Assembly: GCA_032717465.1 (NCBI GenBank)
Contig: CM064670.1
Span: forward strand, 13,154,928 to 13,218,927
Length of the DNA stretch: 64,000 nucleotides
DNA from: Coenobita brevimanus
Lineage: Eukaryota; Arthropoda; Malacostraca; Decapoda; Coenobitidae
Direction of reading: 5' to 3'
Positions within the stretch are counted from its first letter, which is position 1; each line of letters opens with the position of its first letter. The translations under genes were made by a program, and so were the position numbers. Positions 1 to 9,928 of this stretch are shown piece by piece. The notes beneath the pieces were generated by a model. That model was not told where the DNA came from. It searched no databases and saw only the letters and a program-made list of their open reading frames with translations.

Positions 1-789
1 TTATATTATCAGTTAGTGGTGGGTGGGGGTGCTCACCTTCCACTCATTTGATGCTGTGCTGCTTTTAGGTGCCTGACCTTTCCTCTCTCCCTTCTTTCCT
101 TCCTTCCTCTTTTGTCCTTCTTTCTCCAATTCTTTCCTCTTCTTTTTGTCTACGGGTGACTCTACATTGAGTGACAAGCCAAATGGATTCCTGTACACCA
201 GGAAACAATTTAATATGTTGGGTGGTAACCATATAACCAAATTATGGTGCCTGGTGGTTTGATGGGTAATTAAGGTGCTTCGATTGGATTGAGCCATTGC
301 AGGTTTATATCCAAGGGGTTGTTAGGGTTTATTGCTAATGCAATGCTACTGAGGGGTGAGAGAGGCTCCCCCCCACCCCCCTGACTCTGGGCATAGGCAT
401 CACAGCCTGCTCCCATACACCTTCACATGCCACCAATTCGGCATTAACACCCACCATCCATATTAAATACATGCTAGGGCTGTTTCATACAGGACTGTTG
501 TATTGGTATTAGCAGGGGTACATTTACAACATGTCGGCAGGTCTTTTGGTAGGTTGGTGAAGTCTGCTTTTTTATGAAACTTGTTATGCTAGGTGTTTAT
601 AGGCTGATTTCTCTTCCTAAAGACACTAGCTGCTGAGCTGGGGTTCTCTTTCGAGACCGGAACTAGAACACACCACGAGAGGAACAGGGCATAAAAACTC
701 TGGTCAATCAACCTTACACGTGTATTATCTTAAATCCAAACACCACTGAATACAATGTAGATACAATCTGAGCACAATACACTATCCAG
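1..789. other. No gene recognised; pyrimidine-rich tract
   Basis: I see no conserved coding signal here. Positions about 75-135 form a CT-rich low-complexity tract (TTCC/CTTT runs) and about 368-382 a C-rich run. The 94-residue minus frame at 13-297 simply reads the CT tract as lysine/glutamate-rich peptide and has no recognisable domain. Confidence 0.5.
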
Positions 790-1253
790 GTGCAAAGTCA
801 GTATCTAGACAGGAGGACTCTGACAGGGCTGCTGAAGTCTTGGTCTCCTACAGGTGTCAGCCAGGTGTGGGAGGGGCCCCATCAGGTGTGCCTTCCCTCA
901 GAGGGCACGGGACTGCTCTCGGGGGCCATGTTGTCTGGAGTGGGCTGCTGGGCGATGTGGAGAGAGGCCCTTCTCTAGTGGGACCTCGGTCGGTCATTCG
1001 GTCCTCAGGGCTGGGACCAAATAGGGAGAGTAGGCGCACTTGCTTGCACCCACCCTAGGGAGGAGGTTGTTGTCCAGTGGGGCTGGGGAGGTCACACCCC
1101 GGGGTTCTGGGGGCGCCTCGGGGAGACTGGGGACTGCGGTCTCCCTCGGGTTGGGTCGCTGTCAGGAGCGGTCTGTGGCGTCCTCTTCTTTAGGAATCCA
1201 ACAGCAGATGGTCTCGCCTGGGTGTCGGTTGCACTGCTCATACCCTGGGGTTG

Positions 1254-1937
1254 CTATGGGGCCTTGCCAGACCTCCAGGTGTAGTTCCTCCTGGGGCTGC
1301 CTCTGTGGGGAGAACAGGAGGGGCATCCTGCTCGGCTGCAGGAGGGGTGGGCCAAGCAAGGGACGTCCTCCAGAGGGGAAGTCATGGAGGGCGAGAGACA
1401 GGTGCTGTCTGGCCCCTCCCTGGTGCGGCTAGTGGCCATCGCTGAGGTCCCAAGGGCAACAGGAGTAAGGGGGCATGTGGCCGTCCCTTTCCTGTTGGTG
1501 TGGCTAATGGCCGTCACTAGGGCCTGACTTCTTGGCAAGAGTGAGGGTGAGGTGTGGCTAGTGGCCATCAGCTGTCCACTATTGTGGCTAGTGGCCGTCA
1601 CTGAGGTCCTGTAAGGGGAGGCACAGCTAGTGGCCGTCGCCGGGGCCTCGTTCTCTGAGTGGACTGTGGGCTGGGTGTGGCTGGTGTCCATCACCTGCTC
1701 ACAGGTGCAGCTAATGGCTGTCAGCGAGGTCCTATGAGGGGAGGGAACAGCAGATGAAGTGCGGCTAGTGGCCATCACCGAGGTCCAGCTCCCGGAGGCG
1801 GCTGCAGAAGGAGAGTGGGAGGTGGCCGTCTCTCCCCAAGTGCGGATAGTGGCTGTCACTGGTTTCTGCAGAGGGGGGGATGCAGCTAGTAAGCGGCTAG
1901 TGGCCGTCTTGAGCCTAGTGTGGCTGGTGGCCATCAC
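1254..1937 (-). CDS. Repeat-encoded open frame, hypothetical (TSVMATSRT-type repeats)
   Basis: This is an uninterrupted minus-strand frame of 227 codons, open about 33 more codons upstream of its ATG at 1937 before an in-frame TGA. It lies over a degenerate minisatellite. Nearly every DNA repeat copy is read in the same frame, giving variants of (S/L)V(M/T)ATS(H/R)T, with more than ten copies, separated by Ser/Thr/Pro-rich spacers of unequal length. That all copies stay in one frame despite irregular spacing is unusual for a neutral minisatellite. There is no signal peptide, zinc finger or other known domain. It could be an exon of a Ser/Thr-rich repeat protein, a transposon-encoded peptide, or chance. 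I cannot assign a function and consider translation unproven. Confidence 0.2.
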   Translation of the reverse strand: MMATSHTRLKTATSRLLAASPPLQKPVTATIRTWGETATSHSPSAAASGSWTSVMATSRTSSAVPSPHRTSLTAISCTCEQVMDTSHTQPTVHSENEAPATATSCASPYRTSVTATSHNSGQLMATSHTSPSLLPRSQALVTAISHTNRKGTATCPLTPVALGTSAMATSRTREGPDSTCLSPSMTSPLEDVPCLAHPSCSRAGCPSCSPHRGSPRRNYTWRSGKAP

Positions 1938-1945
1938 TCGGGTGC
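1405..1945. repeat. Irregular ~28-bp-core minisatellite
   Basis: About eleven copies of a core reading roughly GTGCGGCTAGTGGCCATC followed by ACTGAGGTCC. They start near 1425, 1497, 1553, 1580, 1624, 1675, 1706, 1758, 1841, 1891 and 1919. Spacing varies from about 28 to 80 bp, so this is a dispersed-tandem cluster rather than a clean array. The surrounding 820-2050 is GC-rich compared with the rest of the window. Confidence 0.75.
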
Positions 1946-2204
1946 TGTCTGGGACTGAAGTATCAGCCCCACCCAGAACCTGGCGTGGGCTGGTCCAGCT
2001 GGAAGGTAATGGACCAGTACTGTGTAGTTCTCACAGGCTCTGTTGCAGGGAATAGGGGCGCAAGGTTGTAGGGGACATAGGCCCATACTACCTGGGTATT
2101 GCACACACCCTCAGAGACCCTCCATGGTCTCCTCCTGAGGTGGAGATCGTGACGTCCCTGTGGTGTTTCGTCGCAGTGGGCATTTCAAAATTCAAATCCT
2201 TAAA

Positions 2205-2288
2205 CTGTTCCCTGCCCCTGCAGGGATTCGAACTTGGGTCCATTAGGACTGCAGGCCACCTCTCTACCAATTCAGCCACCACCTCTCA
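2205..2288 (-). repeat. tRNA-like sequence, probable SINE head
   Basis: On the minus strand a good RNA polymerase III A box (TGGCTGAATTGG) lies about 45 nt upstream of a B box-like GTTCGAATCCC, so the spacing is tRNA-like. The acceptor stem does not pair convincingly and no clean anticodon arm can be drawn. A tRNA-derived SINE head or tRNA pseudogene is therefore more likely than a working tRNA. It ends about 80 bp before the RTE-like tail at 2362. Confidence 0.5.
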
Positions 2289-2388
2289 TCTTAAATGTCA
2301 GAAACAACTCTGCCTAGCCCCGGGCTCCTATGATCCTCATGAGGCGATACAGGCTTAGATAATGTCTATCTATCTATTGCCAGACGCC

Positions 2389-3528
2389 TCAATCCCGTTT
2401 GGGGTGGCCACAAACAAATCGCCTCCAAGTCGCCCTGTCCCCCGCCATTTCACTGCCCTGCTCCCAACTCACACCCCCCTCTCTCATATACCTCTCCACC
2501 CCATCCCTCCATCTCATCCTCGGCCTCCCCCTCCCTCTTCCCCCCTCCACCTCACTCACATACACTTTCTTTGTCAGTCTTTCACCCTCCATCCTCTCCA
2601 CATGGCCAAACCACCTCAGTGTGTTCCTCATAACGCTTCCTATCACATCCACATCCACACCACAACGTTCCTTTATATCTTCATTCGTCAGCCTGTCTCT
2701 CCACGTGACTCCACAGGCTCCTCTTAAATAACTCATTTCAACTGCTCTCACTCTTGACTTGTGTCCTTCCAACAATGTCCAAGCTTCACTTCCGTACGTT
2801 AGAGTTGGTATCACAATACTGTCATGTAGTAACTTTTTCACTTCCATGGTCACTTCCCTGTTTCTTATCACTGCTTTCAAGGAACCAGCAACCTTTCTTC
2901 CCTGCTGTACCCTTTCAAGCACTTCACCCTCCAAACCTCCATCCTTACTCATCACACTACCCAAATACTTAAACGTACTCACATTTTCCAATTCCTCACC
3001 ATCCAATCTCGCTGTACATTCACTAACTTCACCTCTCTCAAAGACCATTACTTTACTCTTCCCTACATTCACCTTTAGGTTCCGTTTCTTACACACTCTC
3101 TCAAACTCATCCACCAAGCCTTGCAGCTCCCCTTCGTCTTCACTCAACAACACAGTATCATCTGCAAACAACAGTACAGGGAGTTTCCAAACACTATCCT
3201 CTCTCACCAGGGCCACTCCAACATCCACTACTCTACCTTGTACCTCTTTTATTACCCCATCCATGTACAGATTGAACAACCATGGAGACATGACACATCC
3301 CTGTTTCAAACCAACTTTCAAAGAGAAAAATTCATTTAGTTCACCATCCACACACACTGCAGCCTTCGCACCATCGTACATACTCTTCACAGCATTCAAC
3401 AACTTCCCATCTACTCCATATATTCTTAACACTTTCCACAATCCTTGTCTATCCACCCTGTCATATGCTTTCTCCAAATCCATGAAAGCCGCATACAACT
3501 TCTTTCCCTTCTCTAGAAACTTTTCCAC
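2389..3528 (-). pseudogene. RTE-like ORF2 part 2: RT palm/thumb and C-terminal domain
   Basis: Continuation of the reverse transcriptase. It carries FMDLEKAYDRVDR (motif A), GLKQGCVMSPWLFNLYMDG (motif B) and LLFADDTVLLSED (motif C with the FADD catalytic aspartates near 3150). These are followed by FKYLGSVMSKDG, YGSEAWTLLEGHKSRV and the C-terminal [17 protein letters not shown] signature. All catalytic residues are present and the 379-codon stretch has no stop. The listed start is a GTG inside motif LVEKF, so the real frame extends upstream to the frameshift with part 1. Its stop lies close to the 3' tail, as in other RTE-like elements. Confidence 0.9.
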
Positions 3529-3640
3529 TAAAGATCTAAGAATGAATATCTGATCTATGCAACCTCTTCCCTTCCTAAAGCCTCCCTGTTCTTCTCCAAC
3601 TAATTTCTCTGTTCTTTCTCTAACTCTGTCTATAAGTATC

Positions 3641-4424
3641 CTACCATAACACTTTTCCTATTATACTAAGAAGACAAATGCCCCTATGATTACCACACAC
3701 TCCTTTTTCTCCTTTTCCTTTGTACAAGGGAATAATTATACCTGACTTCCAATCCTCCGGGACTCTACCTTCCTCCCAGGCCAATCTGCACATCTTCCAC
3801 ATCCATTCTACTACTATCTCTCCCCCATGCTTCAGCATTTCACCACACACTCCATCAATTCCTGGGGCTTTCCCCGATTTAACTTTCTTCATTGCTTCCA
3901 CAACTTCTATCCTACTGATTTCTTCCTGTCTTCTCACCTCCCTCCTTCTCCCAGCCATTCCCCAGCCACTTATACTCGCATTACTTCCATCCTCTACGTT
4001 CAACAATTCCTTAAAGTGTTCTCTCCATCTGCTCACTTTTTCTCCCTTCTCCACTAGTAATCTACCATTTTTATCTTTCACTCCCCTGCTAACTTCACTT
4101 CCACCCTGTCTTACTCTTTTCACTTCTCTCCAGAACATTTTCTTACAGTCCCTCCACTTTACACTCAAATTCCTTCCAAATTCCTCCACTCTCTTCTTAC
4201 TCTCTCTTACTAATCTTTTCACCTCTCTCTTCCTTTCCACATATAACTCTCTCTTCCGCCTCTCAACTGTTTCCACGCCCCTATTTCTCATCCATTCATT
4301 GTATGCTTTCTTCTTTTGTGCCACAGCCTGTTTCACCTCTTCAGTCCACCACGCTGTTCCTTGCACCTCCCTCCGTCTTCTCTTCCTTCCACACACCACA
4401 TCACATGTTGCAGATAATGAATGA
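3641..4424 (-). pseudogene. RTE-like ORF2 part 1: linker and RT fingers
   Basis: This frame encodes the basic coiled linker downstream of the endonuclease (WWTEEVKQAV, then Lys/Arg-rich helices) and the RT fingers. Visible motifs are GKAPGIDGVCGEML, VPEDWKSGIIIPLYKGKG and NHRGICLLS, all standard for RTE-type RTs that copy element RNA by target-primed reverse transcription. The frame breaks near 3641 right after SIIGKVL. The next RT motif (EEQGGFRKGRG) continues in another frame. Residues encoded beyond about 4424 do not resemble RT and belong to flanking DNA. One frameshift separates this from the otherwise intact part 2, so the copy looks relatively young but inactive. Confidence 0.85.
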
Positions 4425-4978
4425 ATAAATAAATATTGGTATTTAAGCTGCGCCAAGATTTTTAGAGCTGCACCATCAAAAACTTTGAACTGCATTACAG
4501 TAATTCCTTCAAGATCCGCCGTAATAGAGTTCAAGCAAGTTCTGGGACTTGGTCTTGTCCGGGACTTGGGAAAAATGACCCTGGACAGGTACTTATAGAC
4601 CCCAACCCAACCTATCTTTGAAAACCACCTAAATAACTCCCTATCGGACATGCACAGCACCTATTTAAGACCCTATGCACACAAATAAGGGACAGAAACC
4701 ATAAAATAAATGAAAAGGAACCAGAGAATGAGAAATTAAAAGTGAGCAAGGAAAATATTTAGCAGTGTACAGGGTACTTACGATACGTCCGTGACTGCCA
4801 TGAAGATTAACCTGCCACCTCTAAGGTTCTGACAGTGGTGAAGGTGCACCTGAAGCACGTACAGTAATCCTGTGTTGCGCTGCACTTAATCGTTTGCACT
4901 GTGAGTTATAATTTTTTAACAATGCACATTCTGTTCTTACTTGTGCTGCACTTGAAACATGCATGTTATACTCGGCAC
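4425..4978. other. No gene recognised
   Basis: AT-rich sequence between two retrotransposons, beginning with a short (AATGAATAAATA) tract at about 4417-4435 that could be the tail of another, unidentified insertion. Nothing else is recognisable. Confidence 0.4.
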
Positions 4979-5203
4979 TTTTTTTTTTTTTTTTTTTTTT
5001 TTTAGAGGGAAGAAGGAACCAAATGCCAGGAGCCTGCAAACAGTTCCTTCAAAGAAAAAAAATACAAAAGAGAGACAAGTTCAAGATCCATTCATTTTGA
5101 GATGCCTGGGCACACTGCGTTTCAAAGACTGGAGATCATAGGAAGTAGGAAATACAGACAGAAGGAGACAGCTCCAGAGTTGACCTGTTGCATAAACGAA
5201 AGA

Positions 5204-5784
5204 CTAGGAGTATTGGTTAACTCTTGCATTAGAGAGCTCAACAGAAAAGGGATGAGAGTTTGTTGCTAGAAGGGTGCTACGCTCCCGTCGTAGAGGTGGA
5301 GGGATGCAAGCAGACAGTTCAGAGGAGCAGTGACCATTACAGCAGCGATAGAAAAGAGATAAAGATGCAACAGTGAAGCAAAGAGACAGAGGTTGAAGGG
5401 AGCCAGTAAGAGAAGGAGAGTTAATGAGACAACAAGCCTTTGACTCCACTCTATTGGAAAGAGATGTACAGTAAATGGGGAGCCTCCCCACACATGAGAG
5501 TTGTACTCCACACAGGCGCGAATAAAACTCCTGAGTAAAGTTGACAACTGTGCAAGGGTAAAGAAGGTACGGATTCGATTTAGCACACCTAATCTCTTGG
5601 AAGCAGATTTTACAAGAGATGCAATATGATCTTTCCAAGATAAGTCCTGAGTGAATAAAACCCCAAGCATGTTCGAGGATGATGCAGGATTGAGCTGGAT
5701 ATTATTAAACATTAGTGGGTACTCCTGTTGAAGATTTTGTCGGGTTGGTACGCGTATAAACTGTCTTTGATGCATAAAAAACAA
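5204..5784 (-). pseudogene. Element J: RT thumb and C-terminal fragment
   Basis: Two overlapping minus frames carry this part. The upstream one (ending 5784) has LGVLFTQDLSWKDHIASLV, TLLRSFIRACVEYNSHVWGG and SQRLVVSLTL. After a frameshift near 5450 the C-terminus continues with ELSACIPPPLRRERSTLL and ELSNARVNQYSQSF, running past 5204 to about 5040. The same C-terminal peptide recurs at 33606-33840, showing this is the genuine family C-terminus. Confidence 0.75.
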
Positions 5785-6327
5785 GAATAATTTTACCCCA
5801 GTCAGAGAAACGAGCCAAGTCAGACATTAGGTGCGCCATATCCTCATTCCTTGTTTGTTGAAGCAACTGCTGAGATGGACGTTGCAGTAACCGAATGAAA
5901 AGGTGAAGGGTGGAGTCATCAGCATATGAGTGGATAGGGCTAGATGTATGGCTTAGGTCACTGATGAATAAAAGAAAGAGAGTTGGTGATAGGACAGGGC
6001 CCTGAGGAACACAACTGTTGACTGATCTAGAAGAACGATGGCCATCTACAACAGTGGTTACAGAACGACCAGAAAGAAAGCTATAGATGAAGGCACAGAT
6101 AGAAGGATAGAAACTGTAAGAGGGCAGTTTGGAAATTAAAGATTTATGCCAGACTCGATCGAAAGCCTTTGAGATGTCAATTGCAATGGCAAAGCTTTTG
6201 CCAAAGTCCCGAAAGGAGGATGACTAGGACCCTGAAAGGTAGGTGAGAAGATTGCCAGTGAATCGTCCCTGACGGAACCCATACTGACGATCAGAAAGAA
6301 GCTTGTGATAGGAAAAATGCTTTAAAA

Positions 6328-6918
6328 TTATTCTGTTAAGAGTAGACTAGAAAACTTTTGAGACAAAGGATGTTTAAGCAATTGGACGATAGAGCATTGT
6401 GAATGGTCACCCTTCTTTGGGACTGGCTGAATGAGAGCAAACTCCCAGCAAGAAGGAAAGTTACAAGTTGAAAGACAAAGGCGAAAGAGTTTACCTAGGC
6501 AGGGTTTAAGCACCAAAGCACAGTTCTTGAGGACAAAAGGAGGGACTCCATTAGGCCCACATGCCTTGTTAGTATTAAGGTCAGTGATGGCAGAAAATAC
6601 ATCACCTGAAGAAATTTTAATGTCAGCTATGAGGAAGTCAGAGGAGGGGAGTGATGGAGGAACAGCACCGGAATCGTCTAAGGTGGAATTGGAGGAGAAA
6701 GTCTCAGCAAGGAGATCTGCTTCATCAGTAGAAGAAATAGTTACAGAGCTATCAGAGTAGAAAAGAGGAGGAAAGGACGATGAAGTAAAGTTGGTTTTTG
6801 GCAAGGTGCCAGAAGGAGCAGGAAGAATTCGACTTGGCGAGTTGAGAGCATTTAGTATGGATGAAATTGTTTTTTGCAGAGCGAAGAACAGACTTAGCAT
6901 GATTCCGGGCAGGAGCAT
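6328..6918 (-). pseudogene. Element J: RT fingers fragment
   Basis: Open minus-strand stretch with the RT entry motif ITDLNTNKACGPNGVPPFVL, then FPSCWEFALIQPVPKKGD. The catalytic palm follows in other frames from about 6330 down to 5790. Family RTs read GPDG at the position where this copy has GPNG, a substitution of a conserved acidic residue. The N-terminal 35 residues match the linker between endonuclease and RT only loosely. Confidence 0.75.
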
Positions 6919-7184
6919 AAAAAAAAAATGTGATTTAGGGGTGGGTTGGCTCTGGTACCTTTTACAGGCCCTCTCCTTGTTGCAGACAGCATTAGATCAA
7001 GCGTGATTAAACCAGGTCTTTCTTGCATTAGTCAAAGGATATGAGAAGGGAATGTATGCTTCCATGCCTGAGAGAATAACCTCCGTAATGCGCAAGGCAC
7101 GCTCAGATGGCTCCCAGCCATGGAAGCAATAATCATTCCATGGAAAATAAAAGAAGTACTGCCTGAGGGCCTCCCAATCCGCAG

Positions 7185-7800
7185 TCAACGTTTCTTTGGA
7201 GAGTTCACAGTCTGTACCAGAGCAATAGGACAGGTCAAGGTAGTAAGGTTGAGATCAGAGGAGCCCAACGGAGAAGAAAGATTAACAGCGTAAGCAGAAG
7301 GACTATCTGTAAGGAAGGGGTAAAATATTTTGGAGTTCACTCCAAGGCAGTCAGGGATACAGGTAGGGTTCTGTTCAAGCTGCTCTAGGTCATTAAGGAT
7401 AGAAAAGATGTAGGCTTGTTCACCAGGTGGATCAGTGAAAGGAGAGGATAGCCAAAGGTGGTGGTGAACATTGAAATCTCCTAGAAGGGAGATTTCAGAG
7501 AAAGGAGAAATGGGTAGAATATGTTCCATCGTAGAGTAAGATAGTCAAAGAATTTCTGAGAGTCAGTAGAATTAAGGGATAAGTAAATAGCGCAGATATG
7601 TTTAGTCAGAAAATGACACGAGAGCCGAAGCCAAAGAGCAGAGAATTCTGAAGAATCAAGTTCAGGAACACGAGAGCAAGATAAGTTGTTGCGTACATAT
7701 ACAGTGCACAACAGCCACCTTTGGCTTTGAAATGAGTATAGAGAAAATAGGAGGATGCAGAAAAGGGTTTGCTTTCAGCTGCCTCAGACATCTGAGTCTC
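7185..7800 (-). pseudogene. Element J: endonuclease (APE-type) fragments
   Basis: Three overlapping minus frames together read an apurinic/apyrimidinic-type endonuclease that would nick target DNA. The first has FLTETQMSEAAESKPFSASS (TET carries the conserved acidic residue). The second has CVYVRNNLSCSRVPELDSSE-like sequence. The third has SLLGDFNVHHHLWLSSPFTD (GDFN) and ends SPLGSSDLNL, where the usual SDH is SDL. Loss of that histidine plus the frameshifts should abolish activity. Confidence 0.75.
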
Positions 7801-8240
7801 AGTTAAGAAGAGAAGGTGGTGTTTGGAGGAGAAATGGTGATGTTCAACAGAGAGAAAGTTAGAGGAACGGCTGCAAATATTGCAGAAATGAAGAAGTGTC
7901 AGACAGTGGTTCCGGGCATCTCACTGAGTCATCACTGGGAGAGGAGCAGATGGTGGGGGGATTTATGGTCCACCCCCGGGGGTTCCGAGGCCTGGTTAAT
8001 GTGCCATTTTCTTTTTTAATTTTGAAAAGGAAGTATAGTGTGTACTGTGCTTGGAGATTGGTGTTGACAGTTGGAGAAACTTTTATTGGAGAGGATGCTG
8101 GCCTACTCTCTGTTTTACTGAAACACTGAAAAAGTTCAACAAAAGTTGGGAATACTACCCTGCTTGACTGGTGCTACCCTCTCAAAACATGCGAGAAAGT
8201 CAGCACTCTGAATTCTAATTTCTTAACCCCTTCGTACTCA

Positions 8241-8345
8241 TTGACGCATTTGTCGTCATTAGGGTGTGGTTGTGCCCATATGTGTTGATGCTTTTGTTGT
8301 CATTAGGGTGTGGCTGTGCCCATACATGTTGATGCTTTTGTCGTC
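8241..8345. repeat. 44-bp tandem repeat, about 2.4 copies
   Basis: Copies begin at 8241, 8285 and 8329 with a period of exactly 44 bp (TTGACGCATTTGTCGTCATT, then AGGGTGTGG and GTGCCCATA). The third is partial and runs into ACCCTCTCATGCATGG, the start of module P. Confidence 0.8.
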
Positions 8346-8570
8346 AACCCTCTCATGCATGGATAAGTTTTATAAGTTTTGCCGATACACGATTTTACTC
8401 CACCCACCTCCCTGCCAGCCTCCCACATGCTGCTGAAAACACGTATTCTCACCTTGTTTTCACCACTCAAACCTCAATATATTGCCATGAAACCTACATC
8501 ATCTTATTTGGCAATGCTTGTTGTAGCTAAGTGAAAAAAAAAAAAAACACAAAATACGAATAAAAGTACA
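8341..8570 (+). repeat. Module P, copy 1
   Basis: About 230 bp beginning AACCCTCTCATGCATGGATAAG-like. The same sequence is found inverted at about 15700-15925. The match runs through TGAAAACA, GTATTCTCACCTT and CATGAAACCTACATCAT and ends in an A-rich stretch. No coding signal. Confidence 0.75.
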
Positions 8571-9524
8571 TTAGGCTGGTGTGAATAAACATTTCGGGAC
8601 ATCAGTCCCACCTCGCAACATCCTAGTTCGAATGTTTTCCATCATACAGAAAAATGTTATTGGAAGTTTTGACAGAGAATTTCATCAGCTTTCTAATGAG
8701 AAAGTCCGGTTTTGAAGCAATTTGTAGTTTTCAAGAAAACAGCAAAAAACTGAAAGCCATTTTTTGAAAAAAAAAAAAAAAAAAAAAAAAAAATGTTCAG
8801 GGAGCTCTACCGCAAAAGTTTTCTTGCACACATTATGTTTTTATTTCATAATCTTGTGTAGAATTTCATTAACTTTCTCATGGTACCTGCCAATTTTTTA
8901 TTGGCCTTATAGTTTCCAAGTAAATCACAAAAAAGTACAGGATACTTACGGCCATGCTGCATTTTCATCATGCGTTCACAATAACTGTTATATTCCCGCC
9001 TACGTAACAACGACTTTTCATAAGAGATATTACACTGCTATGTTCAGTACATAAGTAAAATTCACTGATCTTTCTCATGGTTCTTATAGGAAATCGATAC
9101 ATCCAATAGTTTTGGAGTAATTGAATGACAAACGTAGAATACTCCTCCTCGCCCGCAAACGAGATAAAAACACTCTTTCCCTGCCTCACCCACACCTACA
9201 TATTTTTGCTCGTTAGGTTTTATTTTCTTTCTTTTTTTTTTTTTTTACTCAAAGTATACATGTAAAATATCATAAGCTTCTTGACAGTGTTATCAGAAAC
9301 TCGACATGACCACTAGTCTTTTTGCTAGTACTGATATTGAAGCTGAACTTTCTTCCATCTCATATGTGTATATGTAAAAAACAATACTTATTTGTGTAAA
9401 AAATATAGAAATATAGAAATAGGTCAGGATACAAATCAACAAAATACGGATAACTCACTTCCACCAGAGGTGTTGAGATGCTGGCAGGACCTTGAAGGGT
9501 TTGAAGATGAGGAGTTATGTGGTT
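8571..9524 (+). repeat. Module Q, copy 1 (left part)
   Basis: Starts ACATTAGGCTGGTGTGAATAAACA and matches 24708-26035 at roughly 80 percent by eye. It has an A run at 8766-8792. It carries only one copy of the TAGAATTCACTGATC-type unit (here near 9055), which is present three times in tandem in copy 2. Its right part is separated by two CR1-A insertions and resumes at about 12170. Confidence 0.75.
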
Positions 9525-9845
9525 CTTACCTAATTGTATCTTTACAGGAATGAGTCAAGCTCGTACTGTCCCGTGTCTTAAACCATATTTATCGTACATA
9601 TCCTTAAATTTGTGAATTGTTTTGGCACACACTATTTCATTCGGTAGTGCATTCCATTGATCAATTGCTCTGTTTGGGAAACTGAATTTCCTTACGTCTT
9701 TATCACCTGTCTTCTTATGCAGTTTTTTGCAGTGTCCTCTTGCAGATGCTTCTCCATATGTTAAGTAATCATTTATGTCTATTTTCTCCTTCCCTGATAT
9801 GCACTTATATAGCATTATCATGTCACCTCTTTTCCTTCGCTCCTG
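9525..9845 (-). mobile_element. CR1-A 3' fragment (short 5'-truncated copy)
   Basis: A minus-strand fragment holding the ORF2 C-terminus (KKLHKKTGDKDVRKFSFPNR, then DQWNALPNEIVCAKTIHKFK) and the 3' end AATTAGGTAAGAAC. It sits inside module Q. Left flank GAGTTATGTG and right flank TATAAGCATG are contiguous in the uninterrupted copy near 26010-26035. The 5' junction shares TGTAGTG with the target, a microhomology typical of 5'-truncated insertion. Confidence 0.8.
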
Positions 9846-9861
9846 TAGTGTATAAGCATGT

Positions 9862-9897
9862 GTGTGTGGGTGAGTGTGTGTGTGTGTGTGTGTGTGT
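9862..9897. repeat. (TG)n left of CR1-A copy
   Basis: Imperfect then perfect TG dinucleotide run immediately at the 3' end of the next CR1-A copy. In the uninterrupted module Q copy the corresponding (TG)n lies at 26038-26063. Confidence 0.9.
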
Positions 9898-9928
9898 TCT
9901 TACCTAATTGTATCTTTACAGGAATGAG

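Larger units (their letters stand above)
2362..4424 (-). mobile_element. RTE-like non-LTR retrotransposon, copy 1 (5'-truncated)
   Basis: Minus-strand element comprising the linker after the endonuclease, a complete reverse transcriptase and the C-terminal domain. It ends at a fixed 3' motif (GGCGTCTGGCAA, minus sense) followed by a short (TAGA)n tail at 2362-2373. Short tandem 3' tails instead of poly(A) are typical of the RTE group. The endonuclease is missing; homology stops near 4424, where unrelated AT-rich sequence begins. Related copies sit at 17355-17882, 44420-44760, 44956-45193 and 58210-61484. Confidence 0.85.
4979..8020 (-). mobile_element. Jockey/CR1-group non-LTR element J, nearly full ORF2, decayed
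   Basis: The minus-strand element ends 3' in a poly(A) (T run 4979-5003). The coding content is in correct order. Endonuclease: LLFLTETQMSEAAES near 7800-7770 and LLGDFNVHHHLWL near 7487-7450. RT fingers: NKACGPNGVPPFVLKNCA and PVPKKGDHSQC around 6600-6400. RT palm: VPQGPVLS near 6010 and YADDS near 5920. Thumb: DLSWKDHIASLVKSA near 5650. C-terminal region: 5480-5040. At least five frameshifts or stops break it. No RNase H is seen, fitting the Jockey/CR1 group. A second 3' fragment lies at 33580-33885. Confidence 0.85.

Noticed and set aside
2759..3553. 264-codon plus-strand frame opposite the RTE RT
   Set aside because: Antisense shadow of the conserved minus-strand RT; its own peptide is Ser/Pro/Leu-rich without any motif.
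8260..8310. Telomere-like TTAGGG
   Set aside because: ATTAGGGTGTGG occurs only as part of a 44-bp repeat; no TTAGG or TTAGGG array.
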